Part shown: piece by piece, positions 7,726-19,867 of the stretch | Position numbering within the stretch: position 1 is the first letter of the stretch | How the letters are laid out: every line of letters starts with the position of its first letter | Assembly: GCA_004557505.1 (NCBI GenBank) | Contig: SFGZ01000003.1 | Location: 1 to 64,000, forward strand | Direction: 5' to 3' | Length of the DNA: 64,000 nucleotides | Source: Coriobacteriaceae bacterium | GTDB taxonomy: Bacteria; Actinomycetota; Coriobacteriia; Coriobacteriales; Atopobiaceae | Notes under the pieces: model-generated | Told to the model about the DNA's origin: nothing | Database searches by the model: none | Seen by the model: the letters and a program-made list of their open reading frames with translations, nothing else | Position numbers and translations under genes: made by a program

Positions 7726-8157
7726 GTGGGTGAGAGGATCACACGGAAGGAGTTCTTCGAGCGGGTGTTCCAGGGGGACCTCCGGCGCGACGAGAATGGC
7801 GAGCTGCGCATCACCCGCGTGCGCGTGCCAGGCCGCGAGGTTGACCTTGCGCACGTTATGGGCACCTCGCGGCGCCAGGTGTGCGAGACCCTGGGCCTGG
7901 ACATCGGCGTCCACGAGGGCGAGGACCACGCCGGCGAGGCCATCGGCTTCATGAGGTTCACGCCGTGGGAGGCCGTGGTGGTTGCCGCGGACCTCGCGGT
8001 GAAGCACGGCTCCGTCGAGATCGGCTTCATGGACCGGTTCAACGGGTCTCTCATCCTCATCGGCGGGATCGCCGAGATCGAAAGCGCCGAGCGAGAAATC
8101 CTCGATTACTTTGACAACGAGCTCGACTTCCACGTGTGCCAGATGACGCATAGATAG
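7726..8157 (+). CDS. Second EutS/PduU-type BMC shell protein
   Basis: Begins at GTG 7726, nine bases after the previous stop, with AGGGG upstream. The 143-residue product is a paralogue of the preceding shell protein (VDLAHVMGT, FMRFTPWEAVVVAADLAVKHGS, IGFMDRFNGSLILIGGI). It carries about 20 additional N-terminal residues (ERITRKEFFERVFQGDL) and an insert with EGEDHAGEA. Paired, divergent EutS-type proteins suggest mixed hexamers or two tile types. The role of the N-terminal helix is unknown. Confidence 0.9.
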   Translation: MGERITRKEFFERVFQGDLRRDENGELRITRVRVPGREVDLAHVMGTSRRQVCETLGLDIGVHEGEDHAGEAIGFMRFTPWEAVVVAADLAVKHGSVEIGFMDRFNGSLILIGGIAEIESAEREILDYFDNELDFHVCQMTHR

Positions 8158-8165
8158 GGGGAGGC

Positions 8166-8675
8166 ATGAAGCGACTGTTCCTCATGGGGCGCAGCGAGGC
8201 CGGCAAGACCTCCCTCACCCAGGCGCTCAGGGGCGAGAGGCTCCACTACCACAAGACGCAGTACACCTACGCCGGCGGCGAGACCATCGACACCCCGGGC
8301 GAGTACTCCGAGTCCAAGCAGGCGGGCGTCGGCCTGGCATGCTTCTCCTTCGAGTCCGACGTGGTCGCGATCCTCATTGCGGCGAACGAGCCGTTCACGG
8401 TCTTCGCCCCCAACTGCGACGCCTTCCTCAACAGGCCCCTCATTGGGGTCATCACCAAGATCAACGCCCCCAATGCCAACATCCCCATGGTGAGGCAGTG
8501 GCTGCAGAGCTGCTGCTGCGAGCGAATCTTCCTCGTGGACAACGCCACGGGGGAGGGGATTCCCGAACTCAGGGCGTACTTGGAGGAGGACGTCCCCACC
8601 ATATCGCTCGAGGAGGCCAAGCGCCGCCAGCGCCTGGGCCTCTGCGACTGGGAGCCCCTGCCCGCCGGCGCATAG
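8166..8675 (+). CDS. EutP/PduV-family GTPase-like protein
   Basis: A 169-residue P-loop protein with Walker A GRSEAGKTS (8-16), a DTPGEY G3-like motif (about 39-44) and TKIN as the G4 motif. These match EutP/PduV, small Ras-like NTPases found only in BMC loci and linked to microcompartment positioning or kinase activity. A strong purine-rich SD (GGGGGAGG) precedes ATG 8166. It is the last gene of the shell operon and is followed by a terminator at 8678. Confidence 0.9.
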   Translation: MKRLFLMGRSEAGKTSLTQALRGERLHYHKTQYTYAGGETIDTPGEYSESKQAGVGLACFSFESDVVAILIAANEPFTVFAPNCDAFLNRPLIGVITKINAPNANIPMVRQWLQSCCCERIFLVDNATGEGIPELRAYLEEDVPTISLEEAKRRQRLGLCDWEPLPAGA

Positions 8676-8677
8676 GG

Positions 8678-8697
8678 AGCCGGGGGCGGCTTTTGTT
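8678..8697 (+). terminator. Rho-independent terminator of the BMC operon
   Basis: AGCCG (8678-8682), loop GGGG, CGGCT (8687-8691), followed by TTTTGTT. It sits directly after the EutP-type gene stop. Confidence 0.7.
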
Positions 8698-8772
8698 GCG
8701 GCGTCCGCCGCGGCGCACGTCTCGCCGTGCCCGCCCCCGGCAGCGCCCGCCCCCGGCAGCGCCCGCCCTGCC

Positions 8773-8918
8773 GTCACACATTCGGGGTGCGAACGTGTGA
8801 CGACCTGCGCGGGTCACAGCTTCGAGTGCGAACGTGTGACGGGTCGCAACACATTCGGGGTGCGATCGTGTGACGACCAGGTCGCGTCACAGCTTCGAGT
8901 GCGTTTGTGTGACAGCGG
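8773..8918. repeat. Two tandem copies of a 73-bp unit, each holding two hairpin-forming dyads
   Basis: Four dyads begin at 8773, 8813, 8846 and 8886; first and third, and second and fourth, are exactly 73 bases apart. The first dyad pairs GTCACACATTC with GAACGTGTGAC around a GGGGTGC loop with one mismatch. The second form reads GTCACAGCTTCGAGTGCG.. ending TGTGAC. The element lies in the 490-base non-coding gap between the BMC operon and tRNA-Leu. It could be a multi-site operator, a REP-like element or a structured RNA; no coding potential is convincing. Confidence 0.75.
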
Positions 8919-9047
8919 CACCCCCCGCGCGCTTGTCCCGCCGAATTTAGCCGCCTGCCCCGCCGAAGGTGCGGTGGCGCAGGCTTGCGTCGACGTCCTG
9001 CCACCCGGCCGCGCGACCGGAGACGAGCGTGTGGCCGCGGCGACGCA

Positions 9048-9081
9048 GGCACGTTGGCCTCGCTTCCGACGCCAACGTGCC
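9048..9081. other. Perfect 10-bp inverted repeat upstream of tRNA-Leu
   Basis: GGCACGTTGG (9048-9057) and CCAACGTGCC (9072-9081) flank a 14-base loop. A pyrimidine/T-rich stretch follows from about 9101. The rest of the gap (8919-9166) holds only a -10-like TATTAT at 9142-9147, which probably serves the tRNA. Confidence 0.45.
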
Positions 9082-9166
9082 GCCCACGTGTGCGTGCGTC
9101 GATTTCTTTCTCGTTTTCTAGGCCAAGACCTGTGCATTTGCTATTATGGCAAGGCTATGTGACCTT

Positions 9167-9253
9167 GCGGGCGTGGCGGAACTGGTAGACGCGCTGGATT
9201 TAGGTTCCAGTGGGGGAGACCCCGTGAAGGTTCGAGTCCTTTCGCCCGCACCA
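9167..9253 (+). tRNA. tRNA-Leu (anticodon UAG)
   Basis: The acceptor arms GCGGGCG (9167-9173) and CGCCCGC (9243-9249) pair perfectly, with discriminator A and an encoded CCA (9251-9253). The anticodon stem CTGGA/TCCAG encloses loop TTTAGGT, giving anticodon TAG. A long variable arm (GGGGGAGACCCC region) and GGTTCGAGTCC T-arm are typical of class II tRNA-Leu. Confidence 0.97.
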
Positions 9254-9322
9254 CATGAGCCGCATGCGCAGGAGAAACCGCGTCGGGCGCCCGCCCGCCG
9301 AGGACGAGACACTGGAGGAACG

Positions 9323-10678
9323 TTGAAGATCACCGTCACCGCTGAGGAGCCCAAGGACAACAAGGTTGCCGCAAAGCTCACCATTCCCGCCGCCGACGTC
9401 AACGCGGCCGTCGCCAAGACCTACAAGGACTTCGCGCACAAGTACAACTTCCAGGGCTTCCGTCGCGGTCACGCCCCCCGTCCGGTGATCGACGGCATCA
9501 TGGGCAAGGAGTCGGTGCGCGCCCAGGCCACCAACGACCTCCTCAACGCCGCCGAGCCCCTCATGCTGGAGGAGCTCAACATCGTCCCCGTCGGCCGCCC
9601 CGACTTTGCCCAGGACGCGGACCTCGCCGCCGAGGGCAAGGACTACGCCATCGACGTCACCATAGGCGTGCGCCCCGCAGCCGAGCTTGACTCCTACGAC
9701 GCGCCCCAGATCAACATGCCGCCCGAGGAGGTCACCGACGCCGAGGTCGAGGCCCAGATCAGGCGCTACCTGAGCTACCGCACCTCCCACGAGGACGTCC
9801 CCGAGGGCGAGGGCGCCCAGGAGGGCGACATCGTGAAGGCCGACATCGAGGACGTCGAGGGCGCCGAGAAGCTCGCCGGAGAGGGCCAGACCCTCGCGCT
9901 CGTCGACGGCCAGGTTCCCGAGGAGGTCAAGCAGGCCCTCACCGGCGCCAAGGTCGGTGACGTCGTCGAACTCGCCTGGACCATCAAGCACGAGGAGGGC
10001 GACGAGACCCACGAGCACTCCTACAGGGCCAAGGCCACGGTCAGGGGCATCCAACGCCCCACCACGCCCGAGCTTGACGACGAGTTCGCCAAGACGGGCT
10101 TTGGCTACGACACCGTCGACGAGTTCAAGAGCGCCGTGCGCGACGAGATCGCCGAGGACAAGAAGGCCAACCTCCCCAGCCTCAAGGAGGACCGCGTCGT
10201 CGAGGCCGTGGGCGAGCGCCTGCAGCTCGACGAGGTCCCCGCCGACTACCAGGAGGAGGTCTTCAACGAGCTTGGCCAGGAGGTTCTCGGCCAGATGCAG
10301 CGCTCCGGCATCTCGCTTGACATGTACCTCAAGGCCCGCGGCATCTCTCCCGACGCCTTCGTCGCCGACCTCCGCTCCCAGGCAGCAGGCCGCGCTCGCC
10401 AGTCCCTGGCGCTTGATGCCGTTGCCCGCAAGCTTGGGCTTGAGGCCACCGACGAGGACGTCCGCAACGAGTTCGAGAAGGCCAACGTCGAGGACGTCGA
10501 CAAGGCTATCGAGCAGTGGCGCTCCGAGGGCCGTCTCCCGGCCATTCGCGACTCCATCAAGCGCACCAAGGCCCTCGACTGGCTGGTCGAGAACGCCCAG
10601 GTGACCATCGTGGACGAGGCCGCCGCTGCCGCCGAGAAGCCCGAGGACGCCCCCGCCGCCTCCGAGGGCGCCGAGTAG
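9323..10678 (+). CDS. tig: Trigger factor, ribosome-associated chaperone and prolyl isomerase
   Basis: The start is TTG 9323, with GGAGGA (9314-9319) upstream; the product is 451 residues. The N-terminal ribosome-binding domain contains the signature FQGFRRGHAPRPVI (about 45-58). A central FKBP-like PPIase domain (about 150-245) and a helical C-terminal chaperone domain follow, ending in an acidic Ala/Glu-rich tail. Trigger factor binds nascent chains at the ribosome exit tunnel. It is followed by clpP and clpX, the classic tig-clpP-clpX order, although a hairpin separates tig from clpP. Confidence 0.96.
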   Translation: MKITVTAEEPKDNKVAAKLTIPAADVNAAVAKTYKDFAHKYNFQGFRRGHAPRPVIDGIMGKESVRAQATNDLLNAAEPLMLEELNIVPVGRPDFAQDADLAAEGKDYAIDVTIGVRPAAELDSYDAPQINMPPEEVTDAEVEAQIRRYLSYRTSHEDVPEGEGAQEGDIVKADIEDVEGAEKLAGEGQTLALVDGQVPEEVKQALTGAKVGDVVELAWTIKHEEGDETHEHSYRAKATVRGIQRPTTPELDDEFAKTGFGYDTVDEFKSAVRDEIAEDKKANLPSLKEDRVVEAVGERLQLDEVPADYQEEVFNELGQEVLGQMQRSGISLDMYLKARGISPDAFVADLRSQAAGRARQSLALDAVARKLGLEATDEDVRNEFEKANVEDVDKAIEQWRSEGRLPAIRDSIKRTKALDWLVENAQVTIVDEAAAAAEKPEDAPAASEGAE

Positions 10679-10722
10679 CCCTGCCGCCAGAACCAATGGT
10701 GCAGACCATGTGAACTGACGCC

Positions 10723-10754
10723 GTGCCCCGGATGGCGCAAGCCGTTCGGGGCAC
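10723..10754 (+). other. Stem-loop between tig and clpP
   Basis: GTGCCCCG (10723-10730) pairs with CGGGGCAC (10747-10754), and an inner GGC/GCC extends the stem. No T-tract follows. It may be an attenuator, a processing site or a weak terminator separating tig from clpPX. Confidence 0.45.
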
Positions 10755-10792
10755 ATTGGAACAGGACACGAGCTATTCATGAAGGGAGCATC

Positions 10793-11413
10793 ATGCACAA
10801 CCCAACGAACATTCCGCTCATTCCGTATGTCGTGGAGCAGACGCCGCGCGGCGAGCGCAGCTACGACATCTACTCCCGCCTGCTCAACGACCGCATCGTC
10901 TTTCTCGGCGAGGAGGTCACGCGCGACTCCGCCAACCTCGTCATCGCCCAGCTCCTCCACCTCGAGAGCCAGGACCCCGACAAGGACATCTCGCTCTACA
11001 TCGACTCCCCCGGCGGCGACGTCTATGCCGGCCTGGGCATCATCGACACGATGAAGTTCATCAAGCCCGACGTCTCCACCATCTGCGTGGGCATGGCAGC
11101 CTCCATGGGCGCGGCCATTCTCGCCAGCGGCACCAAGGGCAAGCGCCTGGCGCTGCCCAACTCGATGATCCTCATCCACCAGCCCAGCTCTGGCGTCCAG
11201 GGCCAGCAGACCGACATCCAGATCGTGGCCGACGAGACCAAGCGGATCCGTCAGCACCTGAACGAGATGCTCGCCGAGGCCACCGGCCAGCCCGTCGAGA
11301 GGATCAACGCCGACACCGAGCGCGACAACTACATGAGGGCTGACGAGGCCCAGGCCTACGGCCTTGTCGACAAGGTCATCGCCAGCCGCAACGACCAGGG
11401 TAAGCAGGAGTAG
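10793..11413 (+). CDS. clpP: ATP-dependent Clp protease proteolytic subunit
   Basis: A 206-residue serine peptidase that forms the tetradecameric barrel of Clp protease. The catalytic triad is visible: Ser104 in GMAASMGA, His129 in LIHQPSSG, and Asp178 in ERDNYM. SDSPGG-type motif DSPGGDV (71-77) lies in the substrate cleft. AAGGGAG is well placed before ATG 10793. It ends three bases before clpX, so the two are co-expressed and the ClpXP complex is made from one transcript. Confidence 0.98.
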   Translation: MHNPTNIPLIPYVVEQTPRGERSYDIYSRLLNDRIVFLGEEVTRDSANLVIAQLLHLESQDPDKDISLYIDSPGGDVYAGLGIIDTMKFIKPDVSTICVGMAASMGAAILASGTKGKRLALPNSMILIHQPSSGVQGQQTDIQIVADETKRIRQHLNEMLAEATGQPVERINADTERDNYMRADEAQAYGLVDKVIASRNDQGKQE

Positions 11414-11416
11414 CGC

Positions 11417-12742
<1,326 letters not shown>

Positions 12743-12770
12743 GCCCGCAACTGCCCCTCGGTCGATTGGC

Positions 12771-12807
12771 GTCGCGGCCGCGTCGGGAATTCCGACGCCG
12801 CCGCGAC
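12771..12807 (+). terminator. Long hairpin after clpX
   Basis: GTCGCGGCCGCGTCGG (12771-12786) pairs with CCGACGCCGCCGCGAC (12792-12807) with one mismatch around loop GAATT. A moderately T-rich stretch (TCGTTCTT) follows. It is the likely clpPX terminator. Confidence 0.65.
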
Positions 12808-12989
12808 TCGTTCTTGGGTGGAACGTCGAGAAGGCGGGATGGGTCTGTGTCTAAGGGGCGCACCCCGCTGGCTTGGATCGACCATTCGTCGAATCTTTCG
12901 GCGATGTTGGTCAACCTGAACCTAGTCTGTTGGCTAGCGGTTGCGTAGAGCGCGGTCGTAAGTTCGATGATGGGATTGGAAGTGGTTCC

Positions 12990-13763
12990 ATGCGGGTTAT
13001 TAAGCAAAGGGGACGGGCAAGGCCTTCGTTCGCGTGGGTGTCCGCGCTTTTCGTCGCCGCATTGATATGTGTGCCCGTCACGGCTTTTGCGGGGGAGCTC
13101 TCCGTTTACCGGCTTTACAACAAGTGGAGCGGCGAGCATCTTTACACCACCAACCTGGATGAGTACCGCCACCTGCCCACCATTGGTTGGAGGGGCGAGG
13201 GCGAGGCATGGGTGTCGCCAACAGACGGAGACCCAGTGTATCGTCTGTATAACCCATATTCGGGTGATCACCACTATACGAAGGACCTCTCGGAGTACGA
13301 GCGCCTGCAGGACCTCGGTTGGCGAGGCGAGGGTCCGATATTCTGCTCGCTCAAGGATGGCGGCGCCCCGGTGTATCGGCTGTTCAATCCCTGGCTAACC
13401 TGTGGAACGCACCTCTTTTCGACTTCCCGGGGCGAGTATGACAGCCTTGGGATCATCGGTTGGCAGCAGGAGGGCGCGGCGTTCTTCGCCATCCGTGCCG
13501 GCTCGGGCGAGGGCGCCATTCCCGAAACCGATCCCAGCCCCGCAGGTCCCAACCCTGGAAGCGGTGGCTCCGCCAGTCCCGGAACCGGCCCCGGCGAGGT
13601 TGATCCGAATACCTACATCGTGTACGTAACGGCCCACGGCAAGCGCTATCACCGTCAAAGCTGTCCCGCGACTTCGGGAAAGCGAACGCGCTCGATGACG
13701 CTTGCAGACGCGGTTAGCAAGGGATACGCCCCTTGCAAGGACTGCAAGCCGCCTTCGATGTAG
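12990..13763 (+). CDS. Secreted GW-repeat protein (DUF5648-like) with C-terminal Cys motif
   Basis: A 257-residue protein from ATG 12990 (GGAAGTGG upstream). Residues 1-34 form a signal peptide ending VTAFA. Three repeats of about 45 residues follow, each with YRLYNxxSGEHxYT..E...L..GWxxEG, like the DUF5648 repeat of surface proteins. A Pro/Gly/Ser linker (about 170-205) then leads to a C-terminal segment YVTAHGKRYHRQSC..SMTLADAVSKGYAPCKDCKP. This resembles short Cys/His modules attached to exported proteins. No LPxTG anchor is seen. It is probably released or loosely cell-wall-bound; the ligand is unknown. Its AT-richer upstream region suggests its own promoter. Confidence 0.8.
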   Translation: MRVIKQRGRARPSFAWVSALFVAALICVPVTAFAGELSVYRLYNKWSGEHLYTTNLDEYRHLPTIGWRGEGEAWVSPTDGDPVYRLYNPYSGDHHYTKDLSEYERLQDLGWRGEGPIFCSLKDGGAPVYRLFNPWLTCGTHLFSTSRGEYDSLGIIGWQQEGAAFFAIRAGSGEGAIPETDPSPAGPNPGSGGSASPGTGPGEVDPNTYIVYVTAHGKRYHRQSCPATSGKRTRSMTLADAVSKGYAPCKDCKPPSM

Positions 13764-13798
13764 CGGACCTCTTTGCGTTTGCGGCACGGCGCGCAGGC

Positions 13799-13828
13799 AG
13801 CCGGGCTCTGAGGCCCCTCTGCCCGGCT
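13799..13828. terminator. Bidirectional hairpin between convergent genes
   Basis: AGCCGGGC (13799-13806) and GCCCGGCT (13821-13828) form a perfect 8-bp stem with a 14-base loop. It lies between the convergent ends of the secreted repeat protein and the GT8 gene. No clear T-tract is present on either strand. Confidence 0.5.
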
Positions 13829-13859
13829 CCTCTCGCCTCGGCATCGCCTGCGGCAGCCC

Positions 13860-14984
13860 TTAGCCCACCGACCCGCCGAGGCGCTCGTAGTACTCGATGA
13901 ACTTCTGGCGCCGCTTGGTTCCCGCGGGGCAGGTGTAGTCGAACGCATGCATGATGCCACGGTAGATTGCCACGGCCTTGATGCGTCGCGCCATGCCGTC
14001 AACGGTCCTGCGGGACTTCTCAAGCTGGTCGCGCAGGTACTCCAGGTAGGGCGAGCCCGCCGCGTACTGCCAGAAGAGGCCCGCGAGGTCCGAGTCTGGG
14101 TAGAGCCAGGGCCGGTTGTCTGGGCCGGCGTAGTGTACGATGCGATAGTCTCGCCTGGCCTCGTCGTATTCCTCCTGGACGTCCTCGGGCGCCTGGGCCA
14201 CGATGTGGGTCCTGCGCATGTACTGCCAGTCCACGAGGTAGTTCCACTTCATGTGTACCCGTCGATAGTGGCCGTCGACCACCTTGTTGAGGACGTCCTG
14301 GTCGAGCCAGCGCCACGTGCGCTCGGTGGCAATGTCGAGCAGCTCCTCGGCCGTGATGGTCTGGCGGAACCCCCCTAGGTTCATGAGGAGCACGCCCGCC
14401 TGGAAGTAGTCGTGCGGTTCGGTCATGCCGAGCTGGTCCTTGAGGTACGAGTAGACCGTGGGGTCGTAGCCGTCTATCTGGCCGATGGTGTCGGCGTCGC
14501 GTGTGGCGGCAAGCAGGTGCCCCGTGACGTCCGTGTCGAAAAGCTCGGCCACGTCCGCGCACACCACGATGTCCGAGTCGAGGTAGATTGCCTTGTCGAC
14601 GTTGTCGAGGAGCGTGGGCGCAAGGAGGCGGAAGTACGTCTCGGGCCTGAAGTGCCCGTGGTGGGGGAGCTTGATGTCGCCCAGCGCGGCGTCAACGTCC
14701 AGGAAGCCCAGGCCCACGCCGTACTTGGAGGCCTGCTGGGTGAGCGTGATCATGCTCTTGGGGGTGATGTCGCGCGTGAGCACCACGATGTCGTAGTGGC
14801 GCTTGGGGGAGGCGTTCACCAGGATGGACTGGAGCGCCACCGAGAGGTAGGGGACAAAGAGCTCGTTGCAGGCAAAGACGAGGACGACGTCGTCGAGGTC
14901 AAGCGGCAGCTCGCGTGACGAGGCGGCCAGCATGGTCCCCCTCTGCGCCTGCTGTGCGGTAGGTGTTCTGCTCTGTGAGATCAT
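13860..14984 (-). CDS. Family 8 glycosyltransferase (LgtC-like)
   Basis: A GT8 enzyme that transfers a sugar, typically glucose or galactose from a UDP-sugar, in surface polysaccharide synthesis. It shows the N-terminal VLVFACNELFVPYLSVAL strand, the metal-binding YLDSDIVV (DxD), FQAGVLLMNL, and the C-terminal HYAGPDNRPW motif with its metal-binding His. The start is ambiguous: ATG 14984 gives 374 residues, ATG 14933 has the best SD (GAGGGGG), and TTG 15026 is poorly supported. Homology begins after all of them. No membrane segment is seen. The acceptor is unknown. Confidence 0.88.
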   Translation of the reverse strand: MISQSRTPTAQQAQRGTMLAASSRELPLDLDDVVLVFACNELFVPYLSVALQSILVNASPKRHYDIVVLTRDITPKSMITLTQQASKYGVGLGFLDVDAALGDIKLPHHGHFRPETYFRLLAPTLLDNVDKAIYLDSDIVVCADVAELFDTDVTGHLLAATRDADTIGQIDGYDPTVYSYLKDQLGMTEPHDYFQAGVLLMNLGGFRQTITAEELLDIATERTWRWLDQDVLNKVVDGHYRRVHMKWNYLVDWQYMRRTHIVAQAPEDVQEEYDEARRDYRIVHYAGPDNRPWLYPDSDLAGLFWQYAAGSPYLEYLRDQLEKSRRTVDGMARRIKAVAIYRGIMHAFDYTCPAGTKRRQKFIEYYERLGGSVG

Positions 14985-15121
14985 CGTCTGGCTTGCTCCC
15001 TGTAGGATGCCCTTCTTGGCGGGCAAACAGCACCGGTATCGACTCTACCATGACGCGCGTTCCCCGCCGCGTTCCACGCCAAAGAGACAGAGACGGTAGG
15101 CGGGGCGCCCCCTTGCCTCGT

Positions 15122-15156
15122 GCCTGAGACAGGGGGGCGCCCTCCCCGTCTCAGGC
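15122..15156 (-). terminator. Hairpin at the end of the tcdA-tatD unit
   Basis: GCCTGAGAC (15122-15130) and GTCTCAGGC (15148-15156) are perfectly complementary, with further G/C pairing inside the loop. The stem overlaps the tatD stop. There is no T-tract on the minus strand, so termination is plausible but unproven. Confidence 0.5.
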
Positions 15157-15936
15157 CGTCCCCCCGCCTTCCCCGTCCCCGAGGAGCGCATGGGCGTTCG
15201 AGAGCGCGAGTGCGCCCACGTCCTCGTCGCGCAGCTCGGATGCCTCGCGGACGGCTCGCTCGAGCGACGAGGCGATCTCCCGGGCGTCTCCTTGAACCGC
15301 CTCGCCCTCGGGGAGGTCGGTCTCGGTGAGCAGCAGCTCGGCGGGGACCTCGCGCACGTACTCGCGGCCGCGCCTCGTGGCAAGCGACCGCTCGCCAAAC
15401 GAGAATCGGCACCCCATGCGCGCCGCGCGCCACAGCTCCTCGGGCCTGCCGGAAAACCAGTGGAAGACGCAGTGGCAGGCCTTGCCGGCACCCGTGCGCT
15501 CCAGCACGTCGAGCACCACGTCAGCCGAGCGCACGGAGTGGATGGAGACGACCTTGGGGCGTGCGGGCTCGCTCGTCTCGGCGCAGGCGCGCATGATGCG
15601 CTCGAAGGCCGCGGTCTGCCTGCCCTCAGTCCCCTCCCCAACGTGGGCGAGGGAGAAGTCAAGGCCGACCTCGCCGACAAAGCGCAGCCCCGGCAGCATG
15701 GCGACCAGCGCGTCAACGTCCCTCTCGGTCACGCGGCCGTCCGCGACCCACCAGGGGTGGGCGCCGGCGGCGAGGTGGACGCCCGGGGCGCCCGCAAGGT
15801 CCCGCGCGGCGTCGAGATAGCCCCCCGGTGTCACGGTGCATGCGAGAAGCGAGAGGCCGCACGCCTGCGCCTGGGCCGCCACCTGCGGCGCGTTTGCATA
15901 GAAGTCCAGGTGTGCGTGGGCGTCGAAGAGCCTCAT
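15151..15936 (-). CDS. TatD-family metal-dependent hydrolase
   Basis: A 261-residue TIM-barrel hydrolase of the TatD family (DNase-like). The metal ligands are visible in order: DAHAHLDFY (HxH, residues 5-12), EVGLDF, HSVRSADV and TETDLPE. It starts at ATG 15936, overlapping the tcdA stop by four bases (ATGA), so the genes are translationally coupled. The family includes 3'-5' DNases and D-aminoacyl-tRNA deacylases; the substrate here is not known. Confidence 0.85.
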   Translation of the reverse strand: MRLFDAHAHLDFYANAPQVAAQAQACGLSLLACTVTPGGYLDAARDLAGAPGVHLAAGAHPWWVADGRVTERDVDALVAMLPGLRFVGEVGLDFSLAHVGEGTEGRQTAAFERIMRACAETSEPARPKVVSIHSVRSADVVLDVLERTGAGKACHCVFHWFSGRPEELWRAARMGCRFSFGERSLATRRGREYVREVPAELLLTETDLPEGEAVQGDAREIASSLERAVREASELRDEDVGALALSNAHALLGDGEGGGTA

Positions 15937-16691
15937 AGTCCGACGCCCCCGGCCCTGCGCCCGTCGATCCCCGAGAGCGACAAGATCACGTCGCCGGCGA
16001 TCATCTGGCCCATGATGGGTGGGAAGTACGACATGGTCCCCAGCGTCGCCGCCTTGCCGCTGGCGCCGTCTGGCGCCTGGGGGCGCACGGGCTCCTCGGG
16101 GGAGTAGAGCACCCTCAGCCCGTGGATGCCGCGCCTGCGGCACTCCTTGCGCATGATGCGTGCGAGCGGGCATCCGTGCGTCTGAGAGACGTCTGCGAAG
16201 CGCAGGAGCTCGGGGTGCAGCTTGTTGGCGCCACCCATGCTGGAGACAAGGGGCATGCCCTCCTCCTGGCACCAGCGCGCCACCGCAAGCTTGGCCGTCA
16301 CGTTGTCGATGGCGTCCACCACAAAGTCCGGGCGCCGCTCAAGCCCGCCCAGGATCTGCCCAATGTTGTCGCGCGTGAGAAAGACGTCGATGGGGGTAAT
16401 GCTGGCGTGGGGGTTGATGTCGGCCACGATGCGGGCCATCACGTTGGCCTTGCGCTGCCCCACGGTGCTTGCGTACGCCACTGCCTGCCGGTTGATGTTG
16501 CTCGGCTCCACCGCGTCGCGGTCCACGAGCACGAGCGACCCCACGCCGCCGCGGGCCAGCGCCTCGGCGCAGTTGGAGCCCACGCCGCCAAGCCCGAGCA
16601 CTGCCACGCAGGAGCCCGCGAGCCTCCTCACGGCATCCGTCCCCATGACCAGCTCGAGCCTGGACGTGGGCGTCTCAAGGGTGTCCGCCAT
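15933..16691 (-). CDS. tcdA: tRNA threonylcarbamoyladenosine dehydratase (TcdA/CsdL, ThiF/E1-like)
   Basis: A 252-residue E1-like enzyme. The nucleotide-binding loop VLGLGGVGSNCAEALARGG (about 31-49), LVDRDAVEPSNINRQ, and VVDAIDNVTAK match TcdA, which cyclises t6A to ct6A at tRNA position 37 using ATP. The SD GGAGGGG lies three bases before ATG 16691. It is coupled to tatD. The length is typical. The family boundary with other ThiF-like proteins makes the specific activity likely rather than certain. Confidence 0.87.
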   Translation of the reverse strand: MADTLETPTSRLELVMGTDAVRRLAGSCVAVLGLGGVGSNCAEALARGGVGSLVLVDRDAVEPSNINRQAVAYASTVGQRKANVMARIVADINPHASITPIDVFLTRDNIGQILGGLERRPDFVVDAIDNVTAKLAVARWCQEEGMPLVSSMGGANKLHPELLRFADVSQTHGCPLARIMRKECRRRGIHGLRVLYSPEEPVRPQAPDGASGKAATLGTMSYFPPIMGQMIAGDVILSLSGIDGRRAGGVGL

Positions 16692-16845
16692 GTGCCCCTC
16701 CGTGATCCCCGCGCTTGCCCATCTTCCACCGTTCGATAATAGCCGAACGTGTGGGATGGGCCCGCCGCGCCGACGTGCTAAGCTGGGAAGCTGCAATTTG
16801 GGCGCTGCCTGCGCCCCACATGGCTGTGTTCGAGAGGACCGTATC

Positions 16846-19533
<2,688 letters not shown>

Positions 19534-19677
19534 GGCCGGGGCCCCCGTGAGGTCGGCGCGGTCCCCGCGGGGCCGGCCGGGGCGCTCTTCTCGCTCCCAT
19601 GTCTTGGTGGGCCTGCGGCGGCTTGTCCGTCGCGGGCCCTTTCTTCTCGAAGGATTGGACCGCATTTCCGCCGGATT

Positions 19678-19754
19678 TCGCCGTTTAGGGGCGGCTAACC
19701 GTCCGGACAATTCCTAAACGTCCGGGATATTCCTAAACGTCTGGAAACGGCGGA
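19678..19754. repeat. Dispersed intergenic hairpin element, copy A
   Basis: The outer arms CGCCGTTT (from 19679) and AAACGGCG (19745-19752) enclose CTAACCGTCCGGA and two direct copies of ATTCCTAAACGTC. The same words recur in copies B (19790-19847), C (19868-19929) and D (25012-25056). No reading frame is conserved. Confidence 0.7.
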
Positions 19755-19789
19755 GAAGGCCGGGGGTGCCATCCTAAGCCGCGGTATTA

Positions 19790-19847
19790 CGCCGGTTAGG
19801 AATTCTTGGGACGTTTAAGCGGGTCTAACCGTCTGAAAACGGCGGCG
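19790..19847. repeat. Dispersed intergenic hairpin element, copy B (diverged)
   Basis: Contains CGCCGGTTAGGAATTC, then TCTAACCGTCTGAAAACGG followed by CGGCG. It shares words with copies A and C but has lost part of the internal pairing. Confidence 0.55.
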
Positions 19848-19867
19848 TCTTTGGGATGACGCGGCTT

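Noticed and set aside
8773..8918. CRISPR array
   Set aside because: Only two full units, each internally palindromic, with no variable spacers and no cas genes. It is a tandem duplication.
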